64,000 nt of DNA, taken from the NCBI GenBank assembly GCA_021234155.1, contig JAJEKV010000056.1, positions 3,083,330 through 3,147,329 of the forward strand, given 5' to 3'. The notes under the pieces were generated by a model. It worked only from the letters and a program-made list of their open reading frames with translations, was not told where the DNA came from and did not search any database. Both the position numbers and the translations under genes were made by a program. This document shows positions 33,854-44,509 of the stretch, one piece after another. The DNA is from Isoetes taiwanensis. Lineage: Eukaryota > Streptophyta > Lycopodiopsida > Isoetales > Isoetaceae. How positions within the stretch are numbered: position 1 is the stretch's first letter; each line of letters starts with the position of its first letter.

Positions 33854-36568
33854 TTGGATCATGAGGAGTTCAGTACCAGATTTCAGCAGATCCTGGCTAA
33901 TTTTCCCAGACCCTTGGGAGGTACTGGCTGGATGTACTGGTGGGTTAAGGTGGCTAAGGCTACCAAAAATTGGCTCAAGGTCTGGGGTAAGGCAGTGCAC
34001 CTAGAGAAAACTATTCATCTCCACAATTTGAGAGAGAGTCTTATAAATGCCTCGGAAGAAGACAAGGAAGATATTCGTGCAGAAATTGAGAAGGAAGAGA
34101 TTAAGATTGCAGAGGGTTGGAGACTGAAGGCAAAGGTGAGGGAAATTAAGGAAGATGAAAGGGGTAGTTCCAAATTTTTCTTTGCCAAAGCCAAGGGTAG
34201 GGTGAAACCCAGGAGGAGAATTTGAGCATTGAGAAACCTTTCTCTAGTGAAGAGCTCTACTCTTTTGCAAAGGAAATGGAAAAAGGCAAAAGCCCGGGGC
34301 CTGATGGGCTCCCTGTGGAATTTTTTATTAAGGTGTGGCCTTTGATTGGGGAAGATATTACTTGCCTGGCCAATGAATTCAGGGTTTCCAAATGTCTAGA
34401 CGCAAGAATAAATACCAGTCTTATCACCCTCATTCCTAAAATAGATGTTCCTGCAACCTTTTCGGACTACAGGCCTATATCCTTATCAAACGTGATATAC
34501 AAGCTAATATCAGGTACAATAGCCAGGAGACTGAAGATAATCCTGGAAAGGATTATTAGTACTTCCCAAGCAGCATACCTGAAGGACAGATTCATTTTGG
34601 ATAATGTTGTCACTGCCATTTTGGGCCTTCATTGGGCCAAAGAATCTAACCAGGATGTCGCCCTCATCAAGTTGGATATAACCAAGGCTTTCGACTCGGT
34701 TAGTTGGAATTTCCTTTTTAAATGTTGCTATGCCTTAGGCTTCTCTAATGAGGTTATCCTTCTCTTCAAAGCCATTCTGTCTAATTCCAGGTCCTCGGTC
34801 TTGATTAATGGGGAGTGTGGCCCATTCTTTCCCCTTGAAAGGGGGGTAAAGCAAGGGTGCCCTCTAGCCCCCTTTCTTTTTCTTATTATCATGGAAAGCC
34901 TCCATAGTAAGTTGGAGGAAGCCAAGAATACTAACCTGATTCAAGGGCTAACCCTGCCAGGCAGTGGGCAATTGGATCAGATTTTCTATGGACATTTTGC
35001 AGACGACACGTTCTTGCTAGTTTCGATGGATAATAGATCGCTAATCAACACTCAAGCAATCCTGGAGGAGTTTGGGGAAGTCTCAGGATGCAGGATAAAT
35101 CCTATTATGAAGTCGAAAATTGTGGCTAAGGATCAGGTAAAAGGGGAGCATACGGCTGCTCTCATGGGTTGTAAGTATATTCTACCTACCAATTCATCTA
35201 AAATCTTGGGCATTCCTATGGTCATGAAGGGTAGCCCATCAGATATTTGGAATGATATAGTTGAGAAGTTTCAGAAGAAAGTGGATAGTCTTAACTCTAA
35301 GTATATTTCCAAGCAGGGCAGAGCAATTATAGCCAATTTTGTGATTTCCTCTTCTCATGTTTACCAGTCCTCTGTTATTTTAGCACCAAAAAAAGTCTCT
35401 TCCAAGCTCCAGAGTATTATAGGCAGATTTATCTCCTCTGGCCAAAACAAGAGATGCTGGATCCCGGTTGCTATGAAGGAATGCTGTAAGACCAAGAAAA
35501 TTGGGGGGTTAGGTGTGATCAATATAGAGAAGCAGGGTGTAGCTCTTGCAGCCAAATATTTTTACAAGGCAGCCTACAACCAGATTAACCACCCTGTCTC
35601 CACTATAATCAGGCATTATCTGGGTAAGTGCACCTCTTATGGGTGGAGGAATCTCAGAATCAATTTACCCCATTCTATCTATTTTCCTTTCTCGGTTCCC
35701 AAATCCACCCCGGGCTTGCTTAAGAAGTGGATCAAGGCACAGGATCGTTAAAGGGATGTACATATGGAAAGAAGGGCTGTCTATGAATCAATCTATATTT
35801 TGGAATCCTGCCCTTCTGGCTAATAACTCTTCTTTATGTCTTGCCTGCCACTTCCCTGATCAAGCCAGGACCTGGATCTCCAAGGGCATTTGTATGATCA
35901 GAGATATGTTCAATGATCAAGGAATTATACCCTACAGGGACTCGGTGCTCTCAGGAGAAGAGGACTCCGAATTGCTGTATAATAACATATGCTTGATGCT
36001 TACTCAAGGTATCTGGACAGATGAGGCTAATAATTGGCAACATAAGGGGAAAGCTGAGTTCAAAGTTAAAAATGCTTACAGATATCTGATGAGGGATCAG
36101 CCCATGACCATGCATATCAAATGGCAAATTGAGAAGGAAAGGTGTGCTAAGAATCTTAATTTTTTATGGTCTAGCCCTATCCCTCCCAAGATTAAATCGT
36201 TCATGTGGCAGCTGTGGCACAAGGCCCTAGCTACGAACAGCAAAAGATACAGGATTCAGATGACAGACTCAGACATTTGTCCTAGATGTTTATCTCACAA
36301 GGAAGATGAGGACCATCTCTTTAGGAATTGCCTGTGGTCTGAATGGGTCTTGGAGCTGGCTTCAAACATGATAGGCACTGACCTTATTTCCCTAAGTTCT
36401 GCAGATTTCTTTATGCCCGAGCAACCTACGGACTGGAGGATTTATATTATCCTATGGAGAATATGGAAAGGAAGGAATGAGTTCATCTTCAACGATGACA
36501 TCATCCACCCGGAAGCTGTTATTAAACAAATTGAATATGACATTAGATGGATAAATGCAGCAGGATAA
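33854..36568 (+). pseudogene. LINE reverse transcriptase, broken by two frameshifts
   Basis: Three frames cover one product. 33854-34225 is the linker (WGKAVHLEKTIHLHNLRESL). 34222-35751 is RT, with SPGPDGLPVEFF, TLIPKIDVPATFSDYRPISL, motif A KLDITKAFDSVSW, motif B GVKQGCPLAPFLF and motif C FADDTFLL. 35639-36568 carries the C-terminal zf-RVT region (IPPKIKSFMWQLWHKALATN, CPRCLSHKEDEDHLF). Frames change near 34222 and near 35640-35750. The catalytic Asp residues are present, but the frameshifts make it defective. Confidence 0.9.
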
Positions 36569-37094
36569 CTTTTCATGTAATGATCCTTATTAAGTTTTGG
36601 TGCTGTGCAGGGATTATATTCATGTTGTAAACTTAAGTGGAAAAGGATGGACGAGCAAGCGAATAATGAATGGGTGAAGGTTTTTGGGCCTCCGAACCCG
36701 GAAGAGCACAATATACTATGCTTCTGTGGATGTTGTTGTGATCAAAATTATGATGCCCGCAGAGGCATGATCTGTGAAGCCAAGGATAGCAAGTGGCGTT
36801 TTAACATGGCGATGGCGGAATCCTGCATCTGTATTTTCAGTACTCTCTCAATGATGGTTAGAGGCAGAGGTCGTAAAAGGGGGAATCTGAATCTTAAATC
36901 CCACTTCTAGCTTCATTTATCTCATCCCTGGACAATCTCCTATCAGCTGTTGTGAACCTAATGTATTTGGCTCGGCTTTTTTCTCTGATTATCTTTTTAA
37001 GCCGAATAACTATACGGGTTATACTTCCCTGTAAAAAGTAGTTTTGTAATTATACTTCTATAAATATACTTATAAGCCTTCAATTAAAAAAAAA
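33854..37094 (+). mobile_element. L1-type LINE, 5'-truncated, with poly(A) and target duplication
   Basis: GAGAATAGATCCCT occurs at 33840-33853 and again at 37095-37108 after an A-run, a 14-bp target duplication. The endonuclease and ORF1 are missing. The insert starts in the linker before RT and continues through RT and a zinc-knuckle region to a 3' UTR of about 500 bp. Plus strand, opposite to the copia element it interrupts. Confidence 0.92.
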
Positions 37095-37109
37095 GAGAAT
37101 AGATCCCTA

Positions 37110-38391
37110 TTCTTCAGCATCACTGATGTACATGCAAAATCCACTGTAAGAACCTTCTTTCCAGCAACAGTACATGCACTTGTTTCCACAATAGAAGCTT
37201 CCCCTTTAATTCTGAGACTCCGATCTGATTGGATAACAAGAGAAGCCTCTCCTTTGATGACTCGTGCCTCAACTAGGTGTGCTTTCTCTGATTTGTTCTT
37301 TCTCTCCGGACAATCGACTGCATGATGGCTATATTCAAAGCAGTTCTTGCATTGCCCACTCTTGGCATAAACTTTCTTAGGACGTGCTCCTTTTGATCCT
37401 TCCACCTTCCCATCTGATTGCTTTTTGGCTTCTTGTCTTGCCTCCCTCGTGCAAGCATGACTTGTGATGGCCTGGAATCCTCCACTTTGTCTTTCAAGCA
37501 CATCTCCTTTTGCAAAAGCTTAGAGACGGCGTCATCCCATGAAAGACTATTTTGAGCTGTCAAGAAATCAACAAAGAGAAGCATATAACTGGAGCTTTTG
37601 TTGCCCCTCTGGCACTGTATACTTGGAATCCGCTGCTGCCAACATATCAAACATCTCCTTCATTTGATTTATGTGTGTATTCAGATCAGCTCCTTCCACA
37701 TACTTGCAACCCCTAATCTGTGTATACAAATGCATAACTTCACCTTCTGTTTTGGTCGCATACTTATCTTCAAGCCAAATCCAAAGAGAATAGCTGGCCT
37801 GATCCACATCCACTTGCATGACTATGGCTCTGGAAAGACAATACATATGCAAGCCATTGCTTTATGGGCAAAAGTATGCTGGTGGGTGGCAAAAGCAGGC
37901 GTCCGGACACATGCTGACAGCACTCATATAGCACCCCATATGGCAGCTTGTTTAAGGTGTTACTGGTACTAGCACACGGTAATTAGGTAATCAATAGAAA
38001 TATGTAACAACTCCAATTAATAACAAGTGGAATACTATGATAGAATAGTACATCCAGGGTGCTGATCTAAGTGCTGGGGCCGCGTTTTTTTGATACCCAC
38101 TAGCATACTTTTGCCCTTATTATCATGATGTTGCCAATCCTTTTGAAGCTTGATTTGAGCAGCTGTCACAACATTCTCTGGTTTAGTTTCAGACCCATCC
38201 ACTATATCCCAGACATCCTTTGCCATTAGGTATAACTTCATGGATTTCTTCCAGCCTTGAAACCCTTTGCCATCAAACACAGGTGGCTTCAGAATTGCTG
38301 ATACAGATCTGGTCTCTATGACCTCCTGCTCAGATAAGTATTCTTCCAGAATTGTTCTCTCGAGTTCCTCTATTGTCGAACTTCCCTTCAC
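37110..38391 (-). pseudogene. Copia-2 gag with CCHC zinc knuckle
   Basis: Starts at 38391 (MKGSSTIEELERTILEEY), with the gag N-terminal pattern FDGKGFQGWKKSMKLYLMAKDVW. The UBN2-type part follows (YSLWIWLEDKYATKT, MHLYTQIRGCKY, INQMKEMFDMLAAADS) and then a CCHC knuckle, CKNCFEYSHHAVDC (about 37310-37351). It is distributed over several frames with at least two breaks, so not functional. The start of the protease (VLTVDFACTS) follows and is cut by the LINE. Confidence 0.85.
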
Positions 38392-38400
38392 ATGCCAAAA

Positions 38401-38413
38401 GGCTCTGATACCA
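38401..38413 (-). other. Copia-2 primer-binding site (initiator tRNA-Met type)
   Basis: Reads TGGTATCAGAGCC on the minus strand, directly after the LTR end TTTTCCAACA, between the LTR and gag. Confidence 0.9.
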
Positions 38414-38712
38414 TGTTGGAAAACGTATCAGCTATGGACTAATACAAACCTGCAGCATAGAGTGAGCCAAAGCGAAAGCAAGAATGGAAGAGACATAATA
38501 GGAATAGAATAGGAACAATCTGGATGTTCTCTGTATTGCATGTAATCTATAAATACATGGCACTGAAAGGCCAACAACCAAAAACAGAAGGCCAAAGACC
38601 AGAGATGTACATGATGTATTTCAACGTATCTAATGTACTCTAATGTACATCAATGTATCGAATGTACTCTAATGTACATCAAAGTATCTAATGTACAGCT
38701 TGAATTCTAACA
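38414..38712 (-). repeat. Copia-2 5' LTR (about 299 bp)
   Basis: Begins TGTTGGAAAACG and ends TTCTAACA on the plus strand, giving imperfect terminal inverted repeats. It contains near-repeats of AATGTACTCTAATGTACATC (38631-38697). The mate LTR is absent. Confidence 0.8.
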
Positions 38713-41700
38713 ACCAGGATGGATCTAACCTGTAAAGTTATGGACTGCAAAAGGGTAGGCCTGGAACAGGTCGATTTGGATTGCTAATGACCGATTTGGG
38801 CTGAGAAGGACCGATTTGCTTGGGAATGACAGAATCAGAGACTTGTACACCATTGTTGGAGCTATCAGGCTGGGCGCGGATTCAAAGCGAAGCAGGTCGA
38901 AATTGCTTGCAAAGAGCCGAAATTGGGTTAGAAATGGTCGATTTGGCTTGGGAATGCTCGGATTTGGAGAATCGATGCCAGAAAGTTTCTCTGCCATTGT
39001 TTTCTATGGTCGCCTTTTTGCGTCTTTTGCTACTGTTCTTTGTGGTTTTTATTGTTTCTAATCTAGCAACGACCATTGTCAGTTTATTGTTTATTATCTA
39101 ACAACAATTACCTTTGTTATATGAAACTAAAGAGGGGGGATGTTAAGTAAAAGAGCTAGTGGTCTAGTGCAGGCGATCTAGGAATATGTGGATGAGTAAG
39201 CGAAATGAAAGAGATCCAGGCGAAAATATAGTAATTTTAATTAAGCCATGCAATGCTTTGAGTGGATGAATATAACTAAGATAATATATAATTTAGGTCC
39301 AATAAATCAAAGATATATAGAGTATGGTACTTGTAGCTCCTAGAGATGGGGCCTTGATTGAGATGAGTTAGCATGGGCTACAACACCAGCAATTTGAAGA
39401 TTGTATGAATCACTAAGCTGGACATGTGGTTTTTAAGAGTAGACATTAGTCATGCTTAATAAATTGGAAGCTAAGGATGTGGATTTTTAATAAGAAATAT
39501 TAAAAACCATAGCTAAGTAATTTATGGTATAGGTGATATGAGATTGACTTTACCTTGGTCAAAGGAGACAAAGAAATCATACGGGAGAGCTTCTAGAGCA
39601 TGGTGGCATTGCTGGGTTACAAAATGTTTCAAGGTGTAAATGGAATTATTAACAAGAGAATGTAAGTTACCATAGGTAAGAGATTCAATAGAGATATAGT
39701 ATGTGAATTCCTTATGGGGGAAATGTGCTTTGGATGGTAAGCATTACAGATAAGATGATGTTAGTATTCTATTTGCTCAATAAAGTGCATGTGTTGAAAT
39801 TACATCAGTATGGCACAAGACTCAAGACTTCCTCAACATGTTTGGATTGGTATCATGGTCTTCATCACTAATATAAGCTACTTCAACATGGGTAAGTTGT
39901 ATGGGCAACATTGGCAAGGATATGATCTAGCCACCTGTGTATAGTAAATATCTATTAAACTTCACATGTCTTGGTCTTTGCATTGTCACACTTTTATCTT
40001 GGTATTTGATGTCTATTAGATCCTCCGGGGTCGGATTTCCAAGTTCAGTGGCCTGGGTTGCTCCGATAATACCGATATGCTCATGTTCATCTGTGATTCT
40101 CTGTGGAATTCTTGTACTATGAAACCGGGCGTAGTTCACTTGATCAGAATGCTACATTAACTCTTGGAACCCATGGTAATAGGTCATCCAGTTCTAGATA
40201 TGGGCTATGGAAGGGTATACGCATACGAGGTTCACCCCACCGCTCCCACTGCAGGGCTTGGAATGTAAGCTGGCTAGGCATTTCTCTGCTAATAGGGCTT
40301 GCATGTAGGCTGGCTGAGCTTCCCATTTTTTTGGAGTGTGCGTCATGATGTTTTGGTATTTTGGCTATATTCTTTACTTGGCCCATACAGTGAGTGCACG
40401 TGCAGTGAATGAGCAAGGCGATGTTCGAGCAGTGGTAGAGGTGCAATTGGAGATCAAGATCGAGTTATAGAAGAAGCTTCTGTTAGAATTGTCTGGATAG
40501 ATATTGTAAAACCATTGTAGATAGAATTTCTTTTGGATTCGTTATATATAATGGATATTGATTCATAAGAATGGCTCCTTTTGAATTTGCAAAGGAAGAT
40601 TCAATTCTTCATCAATATTATGAGTCTAGAATTACATGAGTTAGACAAGATTCTGAGTTGCAGGAGCGGGAGGTGCGAAGAAAGATGTTATGGCATTTTG
40701 GTTTGGGGAGGTTGCAACAAGATAATCTCTTTTCGTCAAAAATTTGCAAACATTATTAGCTAAAAAAATAATACAACAAGCTGGAGACCGTTAAGTAGTT
40801 GCAAGTAAAACTTGAGAAAAATGGGGCCACTTTCAATCACAACAAACTCTAGCAGAGCACAGGCAAAGGGAAGAGACATATAGATCTTTGCACCATAAAC
40901 AATAAAGTGGGTCAAGTCAATGCCTAAGGCATTAGCGATACTAGTTTAGGAACTTTGGTACCAACAAGTCGAGAGGAAGATTGGAAATTAAGAACCAACA
41001 AGGAATCTTCAGAGCATTGAGCATGTTAAGACTGGTATAATATACAATCACTCCATATGGGATCAACCCCACATGCCATCAACTAATCTACTAAGCATGG
41101 AGGAAGGCCAATTCTTTCAAGGCAATCTGCATGGTAACTCAAGGGGGTTGGAACCGCAACTGTGGGAGCTAGGGAAACAGAAGTCGTAGAAGCGCTATAA
41201 CTTATGAGGCATAAAAGCACTAGGCACACTTGCTTTATTACCATTTGAGGGAACACCCCGAGATGGCAATTGAGGAAAATCACTATGATTGAATCCCATG
41301 CGTTCTTAAATCAAGAGCAGTTGCAAAGCCAGAGTGTTATCACACAATGCCAAACTAGTTACCTATGACTTCTTGGCAATTGAGGACTTGGTAGCCAATT
41401 GAGAAAAAGAGACTGCTTTCCTCACCATCGAGGGCGAGGTAGCCGAGACCAAATCTGGCTCCCAATTGCATGGAGAAACTCAGCAAAACTATCCTTAAAA
41501 AGATCTCTACATAAGCTTTCCAACAAGCCCAATTATTCCAAAAAACGAGGTTAGACACAAAAGTTATGGCAGAAAATGTGAATTTGTCCTGATCAGCTAT
41601 TGTCCTATCGGAGCGCCCATTCTTACTGGCTTATGATTATTGAGGACACATTCCAATGCCTGCACGATATAAGGATAATGTGTAGTGGCTTTGTACCTTG

Positions 41701-42548
41701 TGCTGTGTAAGTTTTATCAGGCAAAAAATATGTCTCTTTGTGGCCTCAAACAAGAAACAACCTAAGTTCAATTTGCAAGCCTTATTGGCTAAATTATTTG
41801 TTTGCTGATAGAAAGATTCTTTTGAAGAAACTGGCAACCATGTGCAACAATCTAATGGATTCCATAGCACTTTAGCTCTTGGATGTCTTGAATTGTATGA
41901 CACAAATTTAAGGTTGCAAAACACTACTATTTTCTACAAATGATACCAGACTCGAGCCTTTTTTCAACTATTCTTCTTTATAGTTTTGTTAACAAGTTTG
42001 TAAGTTGTGCTTGCCTAGTAATTTGGTAGCTGATTTGATTGGCATAGCAAACCAAGCTGGAATAGGCTTTGGCATATTAGAAATAATTATTTGGATATCT
42101 TAAACCACTAGGTAGCTTCAAAATCGATGCCATACATGAATTTTCCTTCGATATGGATACCTTTCAGGTGTCTTTAGATGAGATAAATTTATAGATACAT
42201 AGATGTTGTAATTTAGATGCAGGAGGGACTAATTAGATTATCAAGACTTAACAAACTTAAACATCCAAAAGAAACAAAAAAAATAGCTTTCTTGTTTTCT
42301 TGTATTTCTAGTATTTGCAGCCATGTCCAGAATTGGAAGTTTTGAAACAAGAAGGTGTTTCTTTTGCTTGTGTTTAATAAAAGAGACAGGTGTTGTTATG
42401 AAATACTGGCTATGGCTATGCCCAATGCTTGGATTTACTAGCTTGCATATATTATAAATATAAGTATGATACATTTAAAACAAAGAAAAGCATGTCAGAT
42501 CTTGAGACAAAATTGCTAATTTACAAGGGTACTCTATTTTTATTTACA
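38713..42548. other. Intergenic stretch with no confident gene
   Basis: Short frames only, none with a recognised motif. Around 38760-38960 the phrase CCGATTTG/GTCGATTTGG recurs several times. At 39128-39141, AAAGAGGGGGGA directly before TGTTAAG looks like a polypurine tract followed by the start of a plus-strand LTR, but no mate was found. 39927-40139 (minus) is open for 70 codons without recognisable features. Confidence 0.4.
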
Positions 42549-42981
42549 TCAGTGATGGACAGGATCAGGGCCAGAAGGCACCTGCCTCTGTGGCTTAGCA
42601 GTCTTAATTTCCACTTCTACATTACTTCTCCTTGCAATTTCTCTGCTTTCCAAACAATTCTGCAGCATTTTTCTTGATAATCTTGAACCCTGCACCATTC
42701 AAACCTCAACACATGAAAATCTCCTTCTAAAAACATGAAATTTTGAGTTGTTAAAATCAGCCAAGATTACCTCTTTCATAACATTAAAACTTTGATCAAG
42801 ACGATGCAGATTTTCCGACTTAAGTTCTGCAGCAAAGTATGAATATGTTAGATCAGAAAAAATGCATAATTTGGTTCAAAGAAAAACTAAAAACAGGCCC
42901 AAAAAGACTACCTTGAGCAGAACAGGTTGTGAAGAAGAAGATGAGCACTAGAATAACGAGAATTAGGATTTTGCGAATCAT
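42549..42981 (-). CDS. CLE-family signalling peptide precursor (three exons, 88 aa)
   Basis: Exons on the minus strand are 42981-42912, 42826-42771 and 42689-42549, with introns of 85 and 81 bp. Splice sites are CTCAAG|GTAGTC...TTTGCTGCAG|AACTT and AAAGAG|GTAATC...GAATGGTGCAG|GGTTC, and the phases (1 and 0) join correctly. The protein begins with a signal peptide (MIRKILILVILVLIFFFTTCSA), has a variable middle with basic residues, and ends RQVPSGPDPVHH before the stop. That is the 12-residue CLE motif (consensus R.VPSGP[ND]P.H[NH]), close to CLV3-type peptides. CLV3 also has two introns. CLE peptides are secreted, proteolytically released and perceived by LRR receptor kinases controlling meristem or vascular growth. 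All parts are intact; likely functional. Confidence 0.9.
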
Positions 42982-43497
42982 GGTTGTTGCAAAATGCTGA
43001 GGAAACAAGGCGCTAGATATGGCTTTTAGAATCCGGCAAAATAAGAATGACCCAAAAAGAGAAATTGATCTTTCAACGAGTCCCAAATTCCGTGATATAC
43101 ACGCCCAAATGGATCCATCAACCGATCCGTATTTAACAAGCAAATCCGTCCCTTGCCGCCGGAAACAGCTAAATTTAATCCTGCTGCGCAAAATAAATTG
43201 CGATTTTAACAGAATAATGGGATTTTTTTGGGGGCTTTTATTTAATGCCGACATGGCATGGGCGAATTAACGGTCTGAGCTCGTGTTTTGTGATGAAATC
43301 TTTGCTGCCCATAACTAATTGTTGGATGAGACATAATTATGGAGGTTACTTAAGCTTAATTATGCTTTTCCGGCCACGATTTGCACAAAACGTAGTGGAC
43401 AGATGCTATATATTTTGCTGCAGCGGCAGAACCAGAACATCTGCCTAATTTCTCATTTTTTGAAGCATCGATCAATTTCCTTCTCGCACTTGGGCAA
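42982..43497. promoter_or_regulatory. Shared intergenic region of a divergent peptide-gene pair
   Basis: The two start codons face away from each other across 516 bp. A TATA-like TATATATTTT lies at 43408-43417, about 80-90 bp before the plus-strand ATG. On the minus strand, TTAAATACGG (about 43125-43134) is a possible TATA for the CLE gene. The region is not repetitive and could hold shared regulatory sites. Confidence 0.5.
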
Positions 43498-43982
43498 ATG
43501 GGTTGTTTGAATAGGCGATTATTCTTAATTTTGCTTCTGATTGTTGCATCCCTTACCCGGTCACAGTGCAGATTATTAGAAGGTTTAATTTTCATAAATA
43601 TATATTACCACTGAGGTTTTTTTTCCCTTGTTTTCGTGATCTGACATACTGGCCGGTTTCTGCAGATCGGAATGCAGAATCAAAGGTGTGGCAAGCAAAA
43701 ACCAGAGATCAAAATGTAAGATGCGGGATGAATTTCTGATTGAAAAAGGGGGTTGTTAAGAATGAAATGCATTTTTTTTTTTGACAGGGAAAAGGGATGG
43801 AAGGATCTGAAAGCAAAAGATTAATTCCGTCAGGTCCATCAGATCCAGGGCAATATGAAAACGAATGGTGCAGGCATTTTAGAGCGGAATCGTCCGAAGA
43901 AAAAAGACAGGTTCCCTCCGGACCAAATCATCCATCTCCATACCTCACTTTTGTTGAAAATTGCCCACCTTCTAAACCCTAG
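43498..43982 (+). CDS. Secreted peptide precursor with two CLE-like motifs (three exons, 109 aa)
   Basis: Exons are 43498-43582, 43666-43715 and 43788-43982, with introns of 83 and 72 bp. Donors are GAAG|GTTTAA and AAAT|GTAAGA; acceptors are GGTTTCTGCAG and TTTTTTGACAG. Exon phases (1, then 0) and intron sizes match the neighbouring CLE gene, which argues that the two are inverted duplicates. The protein starts with a signal peptide (MGCLNRRLFLILLLIVASLT). Exon 3 encodes KRLIPSGPSDPGQY (residues 55-68) and KRQVPSGPNHPSPY (84-97), each after a basic pair. Both match R.[IV]PSGP, but they have P-x-x-P where CLE peptides have P-x-P, and they lack the terminal H-N/H. An alternative is a PIP/IDA-like peptide (SGPS). 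The gene structure is well supported; the peptide family is an inference. Confidence 0.8.
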
Positions 43983-44509
43983 CTAAACCCATGTTTGGGC
44001 TTTTTGTAAATAAATTTTATTCCATACTTATTATAAGTCCTTATTTGTCCCTCCTTTTTTTTTATTTTATTTGGGCATTCAACTAGGCCCTAAATCATGT
44101 TTAAACCATTGGCATATCCTAGGTCTTTGTCATCCATAAAACAACCATATTTTGTGAACTTAGCACAATTTTTGTGATTTAAGACATATTTTGTGAACTT
44201 AGCACAATTTTTGTGATTTAAGACTTGTTTAAACATGACATGCCTGATATTTATAGTGAGTGATGTTATTCTTGTGCTTCACTCAATGCATCCCACATAC
44301 ATGTTCATGTAAACTACTCTACAGTTGGTTGGTTGTCTGACAACTGACAACGCCTAACATAAAGTTGCATACAGCTAATGCATTCGTGTCACAAGGAAAC
44401 GGTTGCGTGTTATGTAGTATGAATCAGAGAAAGGGAGATATCACATGAATATCTCCAAGTCATATCACATGAATATCTCCAAGTCACACATATGCCTCAA
44501 TTGATTTGC
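43983..44509. repeat. Paralogous intergenic block, left copy, with short tandem repeats
   Basis: Contains two 41-bp copies of ATATTTTGTGAACTTAGCAC... (44150-44225), and two 24-bp copies of ATATCACATGAATATCTCC.. (44441-44488). From 44219 on, the sequence matches 53278-53496 (CATACATGTTCATGTAAACTA, AACATAAAGTTGCATA). The phrase near 43984-44035 is also repeated at 48975-49040. Confidence 0.7.

Larger units (their letters stand above)
32453..38712 (-). mobile_element. Copia-2: older Ty1/copia element, split by a LINE and cut by copia-1
   Basis: The 5' LTR is at 38414-38712, the primer-binding site at 38401-38413, gag at 37110-38391, and pol pieces at 32453-33839. The LINE at 33854-37094 sits inside, with matching 14-bp duplications of copia-2 sequence on both sides. 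Pol breaks off at the codons for SRFKMKD at 32453, where the copia-1 LTR begins. The 3' remainder and 3' LTR are not in the window. Confidence 0.85.

Noticed and set aside
39128-40600. Plus-strand LTR starting at TGTTAAG after AAAGAGGGGGGA
   Set aside because: No second LTR, primer site or clear end was found; kept only as a remark in the intergenic entry.
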